This document shows, one piece after another, positions 23,861 through 36,400 of a DNA stretch of 64,000 bases; positions within the stretch are counted from its first letter, which is position 1; each line of letters starts with the position of its first letter. The notes below the pieces were generated by a model. The model did no database searches. It was not told the origin of the DNA and saw only the letters and a list, made by a program, of their open reading frames with translations. This DNA comes from Loxodes magnus (Eukaryota > Ciliophora > Karyorelictea > Loxodida > Loxodidae): positions 1-64,000 of the forward strand of contig CAMPDV010000020.1 in the NCBI GenBank assembly GCA_946699065.1, given 5' to 3'. Position numbers and translations under genes: made by a program.

Positions 23861-23916
23861 CCAGAATATGCCAAAACATTTTTTTAACATTTAGTTTACT
23901 ATTATTATTATTAAAT
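23783..23916. repeat. Right terminal inverted repeat
   Basis: The reverse complement repeats the order of the left terminus: AAT-microsatellite, AGTAAACTAAA, GGACTTTCAACCAG, and two CCATTTTTTT blocks with GGATGG. The word AAATAAGTTAGAT found in the element centre (23051-23063) also overlaps its right boundary (23913-23925). Confidence 0.7.
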
Positions 23917-24527
23917 AAGTTAGATACTTAGTATTTCAGCTAATGTTTAAGACTAAGAGTATCAATCTTTCTTACTTCTATTATTTGGGATTATCTATTA
24001 CTAGTATTTAAATAACAGATATAGATAATTTCATTCATCATAAGCTAAACAGTATTTAATTGAATAGTGTTTGATATTAAAACTAAGGTTAATTAATAAT
24101 TTATCAACGAATTAAAAGGCAAATATTGGAATTAGTTAGAGTAATGGAACTAAATATATTGATTATATAAAGAAATTAATTAATAGCTAAATAGGGAATA
24201 AGAAAATCTAACTCAATCTCTATTTGATAGACTCATAATTATGAACAAGATATAAAAACTACAAGCTAGGTTATTAAACATTTCCTTATTATTTAAAATA
24301 TAGAATATTGTTTATCAACTAGTTAATTGCACTTTTATCATAAGCTTGTTTAATCTATCAAATATTTTTAATATAATTCGTGTAGAAATTAGTGATTAGA
24401 TACCTAACTAATATATCTAACTTCGTTTGTTTCTGCTTATATTAAATTACTTTTGTATATTTATTTTCAATTTAGATTTTGGAGATTAAGAGAGATTTAT
24501 TATTTTTAAGATATCATATTTATTTTA
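23917..24527. other. No gene recognised
   Basis: AT-rich spacer between the TIR element and the membrane-protein gene. No coding frame or repeat is supported. Confidence 0.4.
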
Positions 24528-25574
24528 ATGGAAAGTGAAGAAATTAGAAACAAAAGAAAGCAAAAGTTTCTTTAAAAAACTTAGCCAGAAACTTAAGATT
24601 AAAAACCAATTTCCTAACCAACTTAAAAGGAACAAGAACCTCAACCATCCGCAATGGAAAAATTAAAAAAGCTGGACTAATAAGATAAACTAAGAAATAC
24701 ATTATCGATATTATTAGGAATAATACTAGGCGTTCTAGCTTTCTTTTGGTAATTTCCTTTCTTACTTATTTGCATAATATGTGGAATAAAGATTGCTTTT
24801 CTACCCAAATTCGTATTTCCTGTAAGCTTTAATTTAGAATTCTTTATATTTATTTATTAAAAGCTTGACGATCTCTGCTAGTTTGCTAGTTTGTGTACTT
24901 AGCACTTAGAACGAAATCTGGAAGAGAGTTTTGCTTATTAAAGACAAATGATTAAATGTTCATTTCCAACTATACAACTAAACGTCATTAATCAGCAATT
25001 TTTATCTTATTTCATCTATTATTTTCAATTGATAAATAAGCTTAAACCTTTCTTATAAGATTAGGCAGCAGTCCCTATTTATTATCTTCTTAAATATCAA
25101 GGAATTAATTTCTAAAACTATTTAGTCAGCTATTATGACTAATTTATCTAATCCTCTTTACTTTAAGAAGCAGCTATTTTATATTAACTATTAGAAGTCT
25201 CTAATATGATATCTGAAATCCTTTTTGATGATTTCCTCCAATTATCACTAGTAAATTAATTCTAAGCTTTAAGATTATTAAACTTAAAACTATGCATCTT
25301 TAAAGGGATATGAATTACATCTAAGAAGGAAAAATTGCTTTTTAGAATTAATAATTAACTAGAATAAGAAACTAAGAGCATTTAACCACAAATTTAATTT
25401 AAATAAATATAGAAATCTTATTTAAAAATGCTTCATTTTCATTAAAGCATGGTAAAGGTTTTTGCTATAATAATATAAATAGATTAAAAGCTACTTTATT
25501 GTTTAAGATAAGATAATCAGCTTTTAATGAAAATAAGTTATATTAAATAGTTATAAATAATATTATATCATTGA
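24528..25574 (+). CDS. Uncharacterised two-helix membrane protein
   Basis: A 348-codon frame, intron-free, ends at TGA 25572. The N-terminus of about 60 residues is basic and Gln/Pro rich. Two adjacent hydrophobic segments (LSILLGIILGVLAFFW and FLLICIICGIKIAFL, about residues 66-100) form a likely hairpin. The rest is a long helical, Leu/Gln-rich domain without further membrane spans. I do not recognise the family. The hairpin followed by a soluble helical domain could suit an endomembrane-shaping or organelle-anchored protein, but that is only a guess. Confidence 0.65.
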
Positions 25575-26150
25575 GCCACTTAGAACTTGCTAGTTATATG
25601 AAGGGTTCTAAAGATTGCATTACTTAAGTGAAGTTAGTAGGTAATAAATTAATTGAATTAATAGCTTGCTTTCTACTTTATTTTATCATTTATTAAAGTT
25701 TTAAATCTTAAATTTAATTAATTTATCCTCAACCGCAGTTAAATATGGAGATATACTGTAATTACTAAACTAAGAGATTTAAAGCATAATGCTAATAAAA
25801 AAGCAATAATAATTGTTAAGTAGAAGTAACTAATCTTAAAAAAGGTACAAATATAAATGATTCTACTATAATTAAGTTCTTTCTATTATAAATATAAGCT
25901 ACTTAATAATTGGCTTTTATTCTTTTTAAAAATAATTTATAATTCTTAATCAAAAAGTTGTTAGGATCTAGAGATTCTAAAGACTAAAATAGAATCTTAT
26001 TTTCCACGTTAAAAATAAAGCAATGTCTAAATTCGTGTATACAGAATAAAGAAAGTGCCACGTAAATAATAATAGAGATGTGACAGTTAAATAATTTAAG
26101 AATTCATATTTAAAAGTTTTAACTTAAAGAAGAAAATTTTGTATTTTATT
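25575..26150. other. No gene recognised
   Basis: AT-rich spacer. It includes the upstream region of the ankyrin gene. Confidence 0.4.
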
Positions 26151-26935
26151 ATGGGATCACAGTGTTGTTATAGACCTCCTTTATAATTTGAAAAAGATTT
26201 ATCATTTGCTGATTCAGAACCTTCTTCTAACAATATGATTAAAAATAAAGACTTAGCTTACGAAGTTAGTTATTCAGTATTTTAAAATGATTTAAAGACT
26301 TTATAAGATCTTCATAAATAGTATTCTTTTGAAATTGATTTGAATTTAGATTCTGATCCTCCTTTAAGAAGTCCTGCACATATGGCAGCAGATTTAGGAT
26401 AACTGCAAATTTTAGAGTGATTGCTTTCTAAAGGTGCTTATATTAATAAAATTGATACAAAGGGTTGAAGCTTACTTATGAGTGCAGTCAAATCTTAAAA
26501 TTTTGAGGTAGTTGATCTTTTATTGAGAAAGGGATGCGATCCTACAATAAAAAATAAAGATGGATAAACAGCATTAAACGTAGCTCTAGAAACAGGAAAT
26601 CAGAATATAATATCATTACTCCAACAATACGTTTAAAATTGTATAAATATACTTTATTATCTACACTATCGTCTACCTGCTTTTATTTTATCCTTACTTT
26701 TCTAAACCTTGTATAAAACCTTTTCTTTACTAATCATTTTTATCTTTTGTTTCGAAAATAGTTTTAGCTTATTAAGGCTATAATTAATGAAAGGTAGATA
26801 ATTAACCATTTAAATGATTTATTCTATTTATTAAAAAGAGTCTAAGATGATATCAACAAATATTTTTTAATTTGCATTACCATAAGATAAAGGAGAAGCT
26901 TTCATAAAAAGTTTTTAAATATGACTATTATTTGA
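26151..26935 (+). CDS. Ankyrin-repeat protein with acylation-type N-terminus, two exons
   Basis: Exon 1 is 26151-26630. A GT-AG intron at 26631-26767, with a CTAAT and pyrimidine-rich 3' end, restores an open frame to TGA 26933 (215 aa). The protein begins MGSQCC, a classic N-myristoylation plus palmitoylation context, so it is probably membrane-tethered. Residues about 79-160 hold three ankyrin repeats (SPAHMAADLGQLQILEWLLSKGA, then KGWSLLMSAVKSQNFEVVDLLL, then DGQTALNVALETGNQNIISLL). The C-terminus from exon 2 is helical and charged. Without the intron the frame would run into unlikely sequence. It faces the minus-strand gene ending at 27007. Confidence 0.75.
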
Positions 26936-27006
26936 AATATTAAGTAGAATATGAACTTGAAAATATTAGGTTCTATTTATAAAGCTAGAAAACTAAAATT
27001 TTATAA

Positions 27007-27475
27007 TCATTTTACTTCCTCCTAATCAACAGGCTCTGCCAATTCTTGGATAGTTTGTTTCATTTTACTTTTAAATTTTTCAGGATTTTTCATAAGTTCA
27101 AGCACTTCCAAAGGATCCTATTACATAAAGTATTTAGTAAGAGGAACTACAAGACTTATATTAAAAATTATTCAGGATGATTTATCTTTATAAATTCTGT
27201 CAATCGCAAAATTTCACCCATAGAGAGCTAATCAGATCCCTCCATTATTTATAATTCAGATAGTAAAACAAATAATTTTTTACTATTTTAAAGTATAGAA
27301 ATTATTAAATATGCTCCATCAACTTATCTTTTAAATTAAAAAAGGCACTGATTTAATATAAGGGATTTAAACTAATTAAAAGCTTATTAATTGAACTTTA
27401 ATCTTTTATTTTCTTGGATAAAAATCCGGAAAGCTTGATAGATTTAAAATTAGATATGATCTTTAAACTTGACAT
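27007..27475 (-). CDS. Small three-exon gene of unknown function
   Basis: ATG at 27475 (MSSLKIISNFKS). Exons are 27475-27284, 27239-27156 and 27117-27007. The introns are 27240-27283 (44 nt, GTAAAA...GGAG) and 27118-27155 (38 nt, GTCTTG...AATAG with CTTACTAAA). They give 128 aa closing at TGA. Exon 3 reads DPLEVLELMKNPEKFKSK and ends acidic. The protein is helical and soluble with no recognised domain. It lies 225 bp downstream of, and on the same strand as, the receptor gene. All three frames are fairly open here, so the splice model is the best of several. Confidence 0.5.
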
Positions 27476-27699
27476 TTTGTATTTAAGTCTACTGAGCCAA
27501 TTGAAGCGATTTAAAAATAAAAATAAAACTTTTCTAATTTTATATCTCTTCAACTTTAATAGGTTTATTTAATATAAGATAAACATATAATACCTAGAGC
27601 TTGAAATATAGTTAAATATAATAAAGATTAGCATTAATAGATAAATGGTAGCTCAAATAAAATTTAAAAGTAATAAATTAAAAATTAAATTCAGTTAAG

Positions 27700-30600
27700 T
27701 CAGTTATTATTCATGGCTTCACTTTCAGAATTTTCATGAATAATATTTGGATCACTTTCTTGCTAATTCAATTAAAAAGGATGTAGATTTAAGTTTTGTG
27801 ATATAGATACATCTCTTGTTTTACTATCGATATTGTTACTAATATAATAAAAATTACCAGATTTTTTATTTTTACAGCACTAAGTTCTTTGCCGCTAAAG
27901 ATTTTAAATTGTTTTCAAATGGTATAATGCGATTACTAATCTTAAATGGAAATCTTCTTTCTCTACAGGGTGATAAATCACTTAATTATCTAAAATAGGA
28001 AGTTAATCTTAGTTTCTGGAGGTTTAGGTGGCTTTTTATCATGCTTATTTAAGTTTTGCACTTAAATGCAAACCTAAAAAGTAAAACTTTATCAGGAGAA
28101 AATCATTTAAGTAGTATTTTATGCTTAGTGTTTCCTATTACGAATCCTATTACAACAATAATTAAGCATCCTAATGGAAGGAGTACTAATATTACTTGCT
28201 CTCCTATTCTGTCGTTCACTACTGAATGTATATGAATTAACAAACTACTGTATGTTGCAAAGACAAGTCCTATTCCTTAATATCAGTTAATAAACTCAAA
28301 GTTTCAAGGTTTAAGTTTAAAATGGAAAATTGTATATGCACTCATTATTCCAAAATACAGATATCCAAAAATTTCTTACTTTCAGTTCTTTAATCTACTA
28401 ACGCAACTAATAAGTGTCATTACATATGTCTAAACTAACAAATAATTGGGCTATTACTTGATGTTTAGAATGTTAAAATGGATATCTTATCAGTGAGGCC
28501 GTGATAAAATATTTAAAGGAATAAAGAGAATCTACAGAATTAAAGATACAATAAGATACATTACGTGATCTTGAGTTCAACATTTGATATAACAATCTAC
28601 TTCTAAAAAGCTTTCTTTAAAACTTATTTTATTGTCAAAATTTTCATCTTTCCCATGAATGCATTTCATTGGATTTAAAAGAATAAGGATAATAGGAACA
28701 AAAAACAATTCTGATATCAAAGGGAGAAAAGCAAAAGAAAGGCTTCCTATTTTTTTGAAAACTCATATTTTGTGTTTTATTTCACATGCATTTAAAAAGA
28801 TAGCATCTAAAATTAATCACACTAAGCATATAATTGCAAATATTTAAAAACATTTAGAAAAACTTTCTCTACTAACAGTCCCATTATTATGATCAAAAAC
28901 TATAAAGTCTTTTATTTTTTAAGTACTTTCTCCAAATATTTTATCTATATTTGGACCTAAAGCCATCATTTAAATTATTTGAACTGCTATTATAAACATA
29001 ACAAATTCATCCATCATTGTAGCATTTACTTACCTTTATACTTTTTCGTATTTTTAATTCCTTCATATTCTAATTCCAAATAGTGTGATTATTAGTTGAA
29101 CGAAAGAAAAAGTTAGTATAAATATAACTAAAGCGTTTTCCCCTTTTTCATACTAATAAACATGTCTTTCTGTAAAAGGACACTATTTGTACTGATTGAA
29201 ATGATCTTTAGGAGAATCTGTTGAATTGTCGTTTCAGATAGGTCCTCCATCATTTTTTGCTCAAATTATAGAGCAAGTTAGACAAAACTATTCTCTAGAA
29301 ATAACGAATGGTTCTTTTTGATTTCTACTATAAATAGATTGAATTATATAATTCTTCATGTCTCTATAATTTATTTATCTTTCATATTTAACTGTTCCTG
29401 AACAACTTGGCTTTTTCAGTTTTCTTATTGTTCTCATTAAGTTATATGGATTCGTATAGTCTTCACCTTTGTCAATAAGTTCTCTGATTCCATGAGCAAG
29501 AATTAGAGATTCTTCGAAAATATAGCATTCACCAAGAATATTTGGCATACATTTTTACTAATAGTCAAGCATATCTTATCCCATCTCCCCTACCCAATAA
29601 GGCCCAGCCATTTATTAAGATCCATGTAATGTAAATTTGACATCTTCAACATTTTCTACATTAGGATATTTAACAAATAAAAAGCTTATTTATGCTGAAT
29701 GTATGAAATTTACGTCTCCTGGTTTGAAATTCAAATAATGAAGTTCTTAGCCAATAATAGGAAGAGAAGAGTATCCTCCAACTACTATAACTATTTTGAT
29801 TTCTTTTGTCATGAAATCTTTAGCCATTAATCTTGATAAATTTTTTCTTTCTTCTACAGTTGTGTTGACTAAACGATAGATAGTGACATTATTTAATGTT
29901 TAGATATTGTTCTAATCACATCAGCTCTTTATTTTTTCATATTAGAGCTAGTTCAATGATTCATTGTTTTCATAATATAGCCCTATTCTTTTCCATCCTT
30001 TTTTCTTAATCAATTAAATATAAAAATCTGAAAGAGTTCTCGGATTCCAGATGTTAGCTAAGTATAAGGGAGTTTCTACTGGAGACTCATATTACAATAC
30101 AGAAACAGGCATTATAAAAGGAAGATTAAATCCCAGAATTTAGTTAACAATTTAAAAAGTTGCGTAAATTAATCAGAAATGAGTGGGAGGTATATGAGCT
30201 ATTCCTAATGATTTATTAAAGTACCCTTAAACAAAAGCGGAGGATATTAAACTTACATTCACATACAATAATCCATAACTAATTGGATTTCCTGTAAAAT
30301 AATAATCACTTAGCAAATCTGTTTTTTCATTTACATAACTAATGGCACATGGAATTTACTTTAAATAATTAATAGACGAAAGAAATACTTACTAAGTTAG
30401 TTAATCTTCACCTAATCCTGTTGCGTAACTTATTTATATTTTAATTTTATTCGAAGGAGGAATCATGTTAGGAGAGGGTCACACGATAGTATCTGTTTCA
30501 GTATAAATAGACTTGACTATTTCTGCTACTTAAACAGCTTAATAGTTTTAAATATTTACCATTTATCACTCAGCTATTATCTAATTATCTTCAAACAAAT

Positions 30601-31576
30601 CTTAGACTAAATCTCTAAATTTTTTTTATATATAAGCCTACTAATTTGGCTCTATAATGAATTAGTCAATAATATTAAAGATTCTTTTTAAATAAAATCA
30701 TAAGAGATTATCTGAATCCTCAGGTATCTGTCCTTTTGGAGTAAGCGCTAAGATTCCATTTTTTATCAGCTTGAGATTATTGCTTTTGTTTTATTATGCA
30801 TTCTGTTATTAAGAAAGAAATGACGATCCTTCTAAACCTAAAATTCAAGAATATCCATCAATCAAATCAGAAACATCAGCTTAACTTAAAATAAATTAAG
30901 TTCAGCAATTGTCACTATTCAAAATATTATGAGTAATACCCTAAACTCTTAAAACTTTAAAAATGCTATTTTTCATTTTTTCTTTATTTTAGTCATTGCA
31001 CTAAGAATTTTACTCGTCCCTTGTATAAGGAATACTTATCGATGTTTTAATTCACTTTTATTCAAGTAGCTCCACAAAGTTAAAATAGCTTACTTGCTAT
31101 TAATAGATGATACCAGTATTCCAAAAATTTCAGTGACTTAAAAATTGCTTTATAGCCTCACTCTCAGATTAATAAGAAGGAGTTATATAGTAAGCGTTTT
31201 AGAAGAAGTTAGCTTTTCTCTTACTTTAGTTTAATCTTTGTCTCTATAAAATCAAAATTAATACATCTTCATTTCTTAGAGTTCTCTAAACTAGGTGTGA
31301 GATTAAGTTATTAAACGTTAAGTCTATTATCACTCTTATCTAGTGCCCATCTATTTAGTTAATAAGATCTTCTACTTATATTTAGGAGGTTAATATGAAG
31401 TCTGTGATATCATATTCATTTTAGAAATTCTAGCTAGTCAGCTATTGTGAAATATATTATTGAATACTTTTGGGAGTTAAATTGGAAGTAAGAATTCCTA
31501 CATTAAAGTGACTTCAAGTCAAGCTTAAAAAAATAAAAAGAAGCAAGAAAGATCTGTATAATCTTTAAAAGCCCAT
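27700..31576 (-). CDS. Receptor-like protein: periplasmic-binding-type ectodomain plus multi-helix membrane domain
   Basis: ATG at 31576 begins a signal peptide (RSFLLLFIFLSLTWS). The ectodomain of about 750 residues resembles receptor-family ligand-binding (ANF_receptor) folds. One unit is at about 20-200, ending near FWNTGIIY. A second contains YATGLGEDQ, then NIWNPRTLSDFYIQLIKKKG followed by WKRIGLYYENN, a typical mid-domain block. A cysteine-bearing linker (CLTC...CPF) leads to about eight hydrophobic helices, residues about 790-1130, and a cytoplasmic tail ending EAMNNN before TGA. A one-base register change near 28016-28073 fits a 46- or 58-nt GT-AG intron, giving about 1,272-1,276 aa. 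The plan recalls class C GPCRs, but helix count and relationship are unproven. Confidence 0.75.
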
Positions 31577-34500
31577 TTTATTTAAAAAGATGCGGACAGA
31601 TATAGTTAATAATAAAGCTTTACAACTAAATTAATACAAATTTTATATACTAAAGAGTTTAGTTAGAATCACAAAAAATGCAAAAAAGTACAATTTCTAG
31701 ATGAAAATTTGCTTGCTTTAATAAGATCATCAGAAATGAAAGACTAATTTTTAAATACATTAATAATAGCTAAGAATAACTTATCTATTTTACCTAATAT
31801 TATTATAATCAGCTAATAACAATAAATGCTAGTAGCATTCTATTTTCTTTAGGCTAATTTCATTAATTTTATTAGGTTATATCAGGTCTTTAGGATTATG
31901 AAATGAATACATTTATAAAAATATTATGATAAGGTATTACTGATTATCTTAGTTTAGTAGTTAGAGTATCTTGTCTCAGAGATCTTTAAGCTATTTCAAG
32001 TGATTTATTGAAAAGCATCAGGATGATTTAAAGAGAATTATATTTTTGAATTTTAACACAATCTTGAAAATGCCTTTCTGGATCAAATAGTCATATTTAA
32101 TTATATAAAGATTCATTGTAATTTAAGAGCTACTTTGGAAAATATAGTGAATAATAGAATATCTTATATTAAATGAAGGTATGGCCCTTCAATTTTTTAA
32201 TAAGTAGTAATAGTTATTAAGATTATAGCAAATTTTAGTATAATAGCCAAGCACAAAAATACACTCGAGCTTATATTAAATTTTCAAGCAATAACATCTT
32301 TCTCAAATTATAGGGCAGAATTGAAAAAAAATAGACTTAAACAAAAAAGCACAAAACATAACAAAAAAATTGAATTAAATCCTATTTTTAATTACTTTAC
32401 TCTTTACCTTTTTTAAAATGAATGCATAAATTAGAGATAGTTAATATGAAATCTTTTACAATATTGAAAGATTATATTCTAAGTTTTAGTTAAAAGCTAT
32501 TCAGCTTGTATTTTTAAAACTAGATATCCTTAATTGCATTAGCAATTTCTCTTTTTTCAAGATTAAAACTTAAATTTTGATATTAGAAGTTATATTTTTT
32601 CTTTCTTTTATAAGTGATATTAATACTAATTAAATACCTACTTTAATAAATTTGCTAGCTAAATATTTATTCTTAAAATTAAATTAAATTCATAGTTATT
32701 TTTGAAAGTTAGATGCTCTAGAATTGATAAAACATTCACAGCAGAAGCAATTCATTTTAAGGTAAGAAAAAACTAAGTTTTTATTGAAGGAAGGTATTAA
32801 TCATAAATATCGAAGTATTTATTGACAATTTATCTTTACTAAATATAAAAAATGCTAGTTTCATTATGGACAAATAATGCTTTTCTATTCTAAGGTATAT
32901 GATTCAATTAAAATACTCAGAAATCATAAAATTATGTCTATATTCATCTTAGTTATCTTCAATTTAAAATAACTCTCAAACATTTCTAAAGTTATACTCG
33001 AGGCTAATAACTATAATTCTAGAAAAGGCAGAATAAAGATATTTTATGAGTAATATAAAAAGCAATGATTAAGGTTATAAAGACAAAAAGTAATTAGTAT
33101 GAAGCATTTAAATAATTATAAATTTAATTCAATAAATATTATTTATTCCATCCTTTAATATTTGAAGCACTTTAAATTATAAACTCTTTGTATATAAAAA
33201 ATTAGATTATATCTAAACACAGAAATATATACCACTTATAATTTACAGTGAGAATTATAAAAATTGAGAACTTATAAAATAAATTTTATAATAGATATTT
33301 TTAATTATTTAACTATTATTTGCAAGTAATTTAAAGTCTTTCAGATATACAAGAAAGGTTAAAAATTAAAAAATTAAAATATCATCTTTATCCTTTAATA
33401 TTTTTAAGTTTTATTACTCTTGCTAAAATTAGTAAAAATATTAAAGCACTATTCCCAGTTTTTCCTCATTATTTTATTTTCTATATTATATAGTATGATA
33501 TTTATTAAAATTAAAAGGTATCTAGTTTAATTAAAACCAAGTTATTAATAAGAAAGCTTTGATAAATACTTTATAAATTAAAAGATTAGTCATTATCATT
33601 AGAAACAAAGATAGCTTTAAAATATTTTTGCTCTATATTGTATTTAAAAAGAGTAAACTTATGTTTCTATGATTTTATTAGATAGGGTTTACATAATAAA
33701 TTAAAGCATTTAATTTATAAGATATGCTTATTATTGAGTAGCTATATAAATTTATTTTTATTCCTTAGTGTTAAATGCTCATATATAATTTTATTTATTT
33801 TACAAACCTTAATTTTACATAATTTGTAAAATATGTATAACTATTAGCGTATAATCACATATCGAAATGTCTAATATTAACTATCTAAAGCTTTAATGCT
33901 ATTTATATCATATACTTAATGCTTAGTTAAGTTCTGCTAGCATTAGCTTTGTTTATTTTTATTTTCATGAAGCAAAACAATTTTAGAAGATTCTTAACTA
34001 CTGCTAAGACTCTAATTGAATAAGTCTAGCACACAATTAAAATGGAATATTTGAGTATAATATACTAATTACTATTTTTACTTCTGCTAAATTAAAAGTA
34101 CTATTAGCTTTAGAACTCCGTTAATATATTCATTTACTAGTACTTCTTGCTTAGCTTTTATTTAGCTTTAATAAAAGGAGTTATGTTTTAATCCTTTATA
34201 TGCTTCTTTTAAGCTTTTAAAGTATGAAATATAACTTTATTAATAATAGTGAACTAAAAGTTTCAATGTTTAGTAATATTGTGACTAATACACTATTACT
34301 TGGAAGTAATCACTTAATTAAGCTAAAAATTAAAGTTTGAGCTCATCAAGAACAATTTTAATAAAACTAATCTTTAGATATTTAACTATTATAGTTGTAA
34401 TAAATCTAAATTTAAATTGCATAAAGTGTAATAGACAGATATGATAGTGTTATCTTAATATAGATTTTATAGAAGTTAAATTATAAAAATAAGGATTTAT

Positions 34501-34804
34501 TTTACATTTTTCTTATGCTTATTTAGTGTAATCTTATAATCTTCGCTTAAATGCTTAATTCTATTTTATACCATCTGCTCTTATGAAAGCTATTATGCAA
34601 ATATCAGCTTTTTAATTTTATATAAAATAAAAGAGAAATTTTAATTATCCTTAAATCATTTAATTTTACTAGTCATGTACTTTATTGCATTTAAAGGTTA
34701 CTATATACCTTTTTACTGATTATTAATATAAGGAAAAGTAAATTTAACGAAGGAAAAGAGCTAGAAAAAAGATGAAATAGGGAATTTAAAATAAAGCAAA
34801 TATT
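31577..34804. other. No gene recognised; long AT-rich intergenic DNA
   Basis: Over 3 kb without a convincing frame on either strand under the ciliate code, and no repeats noticed. Short genes with several introns could be missed here. Confidence 0.35.
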
Positions 34805-36400
34805 TCAAGTGTTACTATTCTGTTTAAAGGATTTTGAATCTAAATCTTTTTGTATCTCTGTGTAAAGCTACTTTATCTTCTCTTTTCTTTTATAAAGCTA
34901 TGAATCGAATCTTCTACATAAAAAGGAGATGAAAAGCGTTTTTATTCAACTGTAAATACCAAAAATGAATTTTTTTTTCTTGAAGTAGTTTACGAACTTT
35001 TTAATAATTTGAAAGCCTATTATTCTGAAAAAAATAATAAGTATTAGTAAACTAAGCCCTTAGTAGAAGCCTCCAATTAAAGCTAGTAAATTAAATCCTG
35101 ATAAGTTAATATCTCCTAAGTCTATTTAGAAAGAATCAAAAATTAATTGAACCTTATAATAGATTTTGCCTTCTTATTCTTATTCAGGATCCCAAAAAAG
35201 GTTCTTCTAATCATTTGATATTCATTGGAAATACTACTCAGTAAGATCAACGGTTATTTCTTAAATTAGACTATTTCTCCTTAAAAAATCAACTTTTCTC
35301 AAATAGCAATTAATCTAGTAGAATTAATTAGGCCATAATACTCAATAGTCCATTTAGCCAAAAGGCTTTATTAAATTATTTAGATCTAGTTCTAATAAAT
35401 CGAAGAATTTGTCTTCAACATAGAAATCAACTTTTGACTCATTTTCTTCTATTTATTTCTAAATCTCTTCCTCTGTTTTACAAGTTCCATTATATTAAAT
35501 TGACTTATCTTTAGACTTTTATGTGCATTCCTAAATGAAAAATCCAAAATTTTCTACGAAATTAGAATTTTACATACCTTAAAGTCCTACTTTATCTCTA
35601 TTTTTGAAGCACCAAAAACTACTTAAATTTCATCTCTCGAAATCTTCGTTTTTTGAATGAAAATGTTTTTTGGTGCATTTTTCAAGCTACTGAATTATTC
35701 TTTCGGTTTATTTAATCAAAGAACCATTTACATGATCTAACTTTGTTATATCAGAAAAAGCTACAAAAGTAAAGAAGCTTTCATCCAAATTTGCTTTAAA
35801 GGCTATGTTAATATTAAATTTTTCCTAGCTATATTTATTATCTAAGTTTAAAGGTTAACTAGTAATTAGTTGGGAAGTCGCAGCTTCTTTCCTTTCTTTA
35901 ACCCTACTAAGCATTCAAAAGCCATAAGTAACTGTACTTGCTATTATGAAAAGAGAGATGATTCCTCCTATTTTTGTTGAGAAATTTTTCTTTCCATTAT
36001 GAGTAAAGGTAATCTTTTTCTAAAATATGTCAAATTCACTAAATCATTTCCAAAACTTATTTTTGAATCTCTCACATAAACTTTTCGGGGGTTTAATAGT
36101 TTTCATCTAATATATGGTTTTGCTTTACTATTTTAAGTTTCTCTCAATTTAAGTTAATCCTTGCATTTCATGCGTTTCAATTTCACACTCAGCTATGGGA
36201 AAAAGTTCTGCTTTAGGTCTAACTCTATTTTTTTTTGATTTGATAAAAAAAGGAATTTCATTAATTTTTGGTAGCTTTGATTAAGAAGATTCTTCAGAAA
36301 CTAAAGTAGATAATGATTCAATCGGATATACTTTTTCTTTCCTGGCCTACCTAAGAAAACTGTTTAATTACTTTTATTCATAAATGTTCTTTTATTTCAT
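34805..36400 (-). CDS. Two-TM ciliate membrane protein
   Basis: A 531-codon intron-free frame from ATG 36400 to TGA 34805. A cytoplasmic N-terminal region of about 140 residues has a basic KSKKNRVRPK patch. TM1 follows (IGGIISLFIIASTVTYGFW, about 140-160), then an extracytoplasmic domain of about 280 residues with FTFVAFSDIT, paired Cys and a DFYVEDKFFD block. TM2 is at about 435-462 (IGGFYQGLSLLILIIFF), followed by a short basic tail. TM near the N-terminus, large ectodomain and second TM is a layout common among uncharacterised ciliate membrane proteins. Function is unknown. Several Trp are TGA. Confidence 0.75.

Larger units (their letters stand above)
22188..23916. mobile_element. TIR element with two head-to-head CCHC ORFs
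   Basis: The element is 1.73 kb with imperfect terminal inverted repeats of about 130 bp (22188-22316 and 23783-23916). The outermost 20-25 bp are essentially identical in inverted orientation (TTAATAATAATAATAGTAAA...). Inside, two diverged copies of the same Gag-like zinc-knuckle ORF point outward from a centre at 23015-23080, and both coding regions run into the TIRs. So the whole unit is one large diverged palindrome. No transposase, RT or integrase is encoded. It may be a non-autonomous element, or one whose CCHC proteins have an unrecognised function. I could not identify a target-site duplication. Confidence 0.75.

Noticed and set aside
34858..34871. A 14-nt micro-intron near the end of the two-TM gene
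   Set aside because: It appeared needed only after miscounting homopolymers; with exact counts the frame is continuous to TGA 34805.
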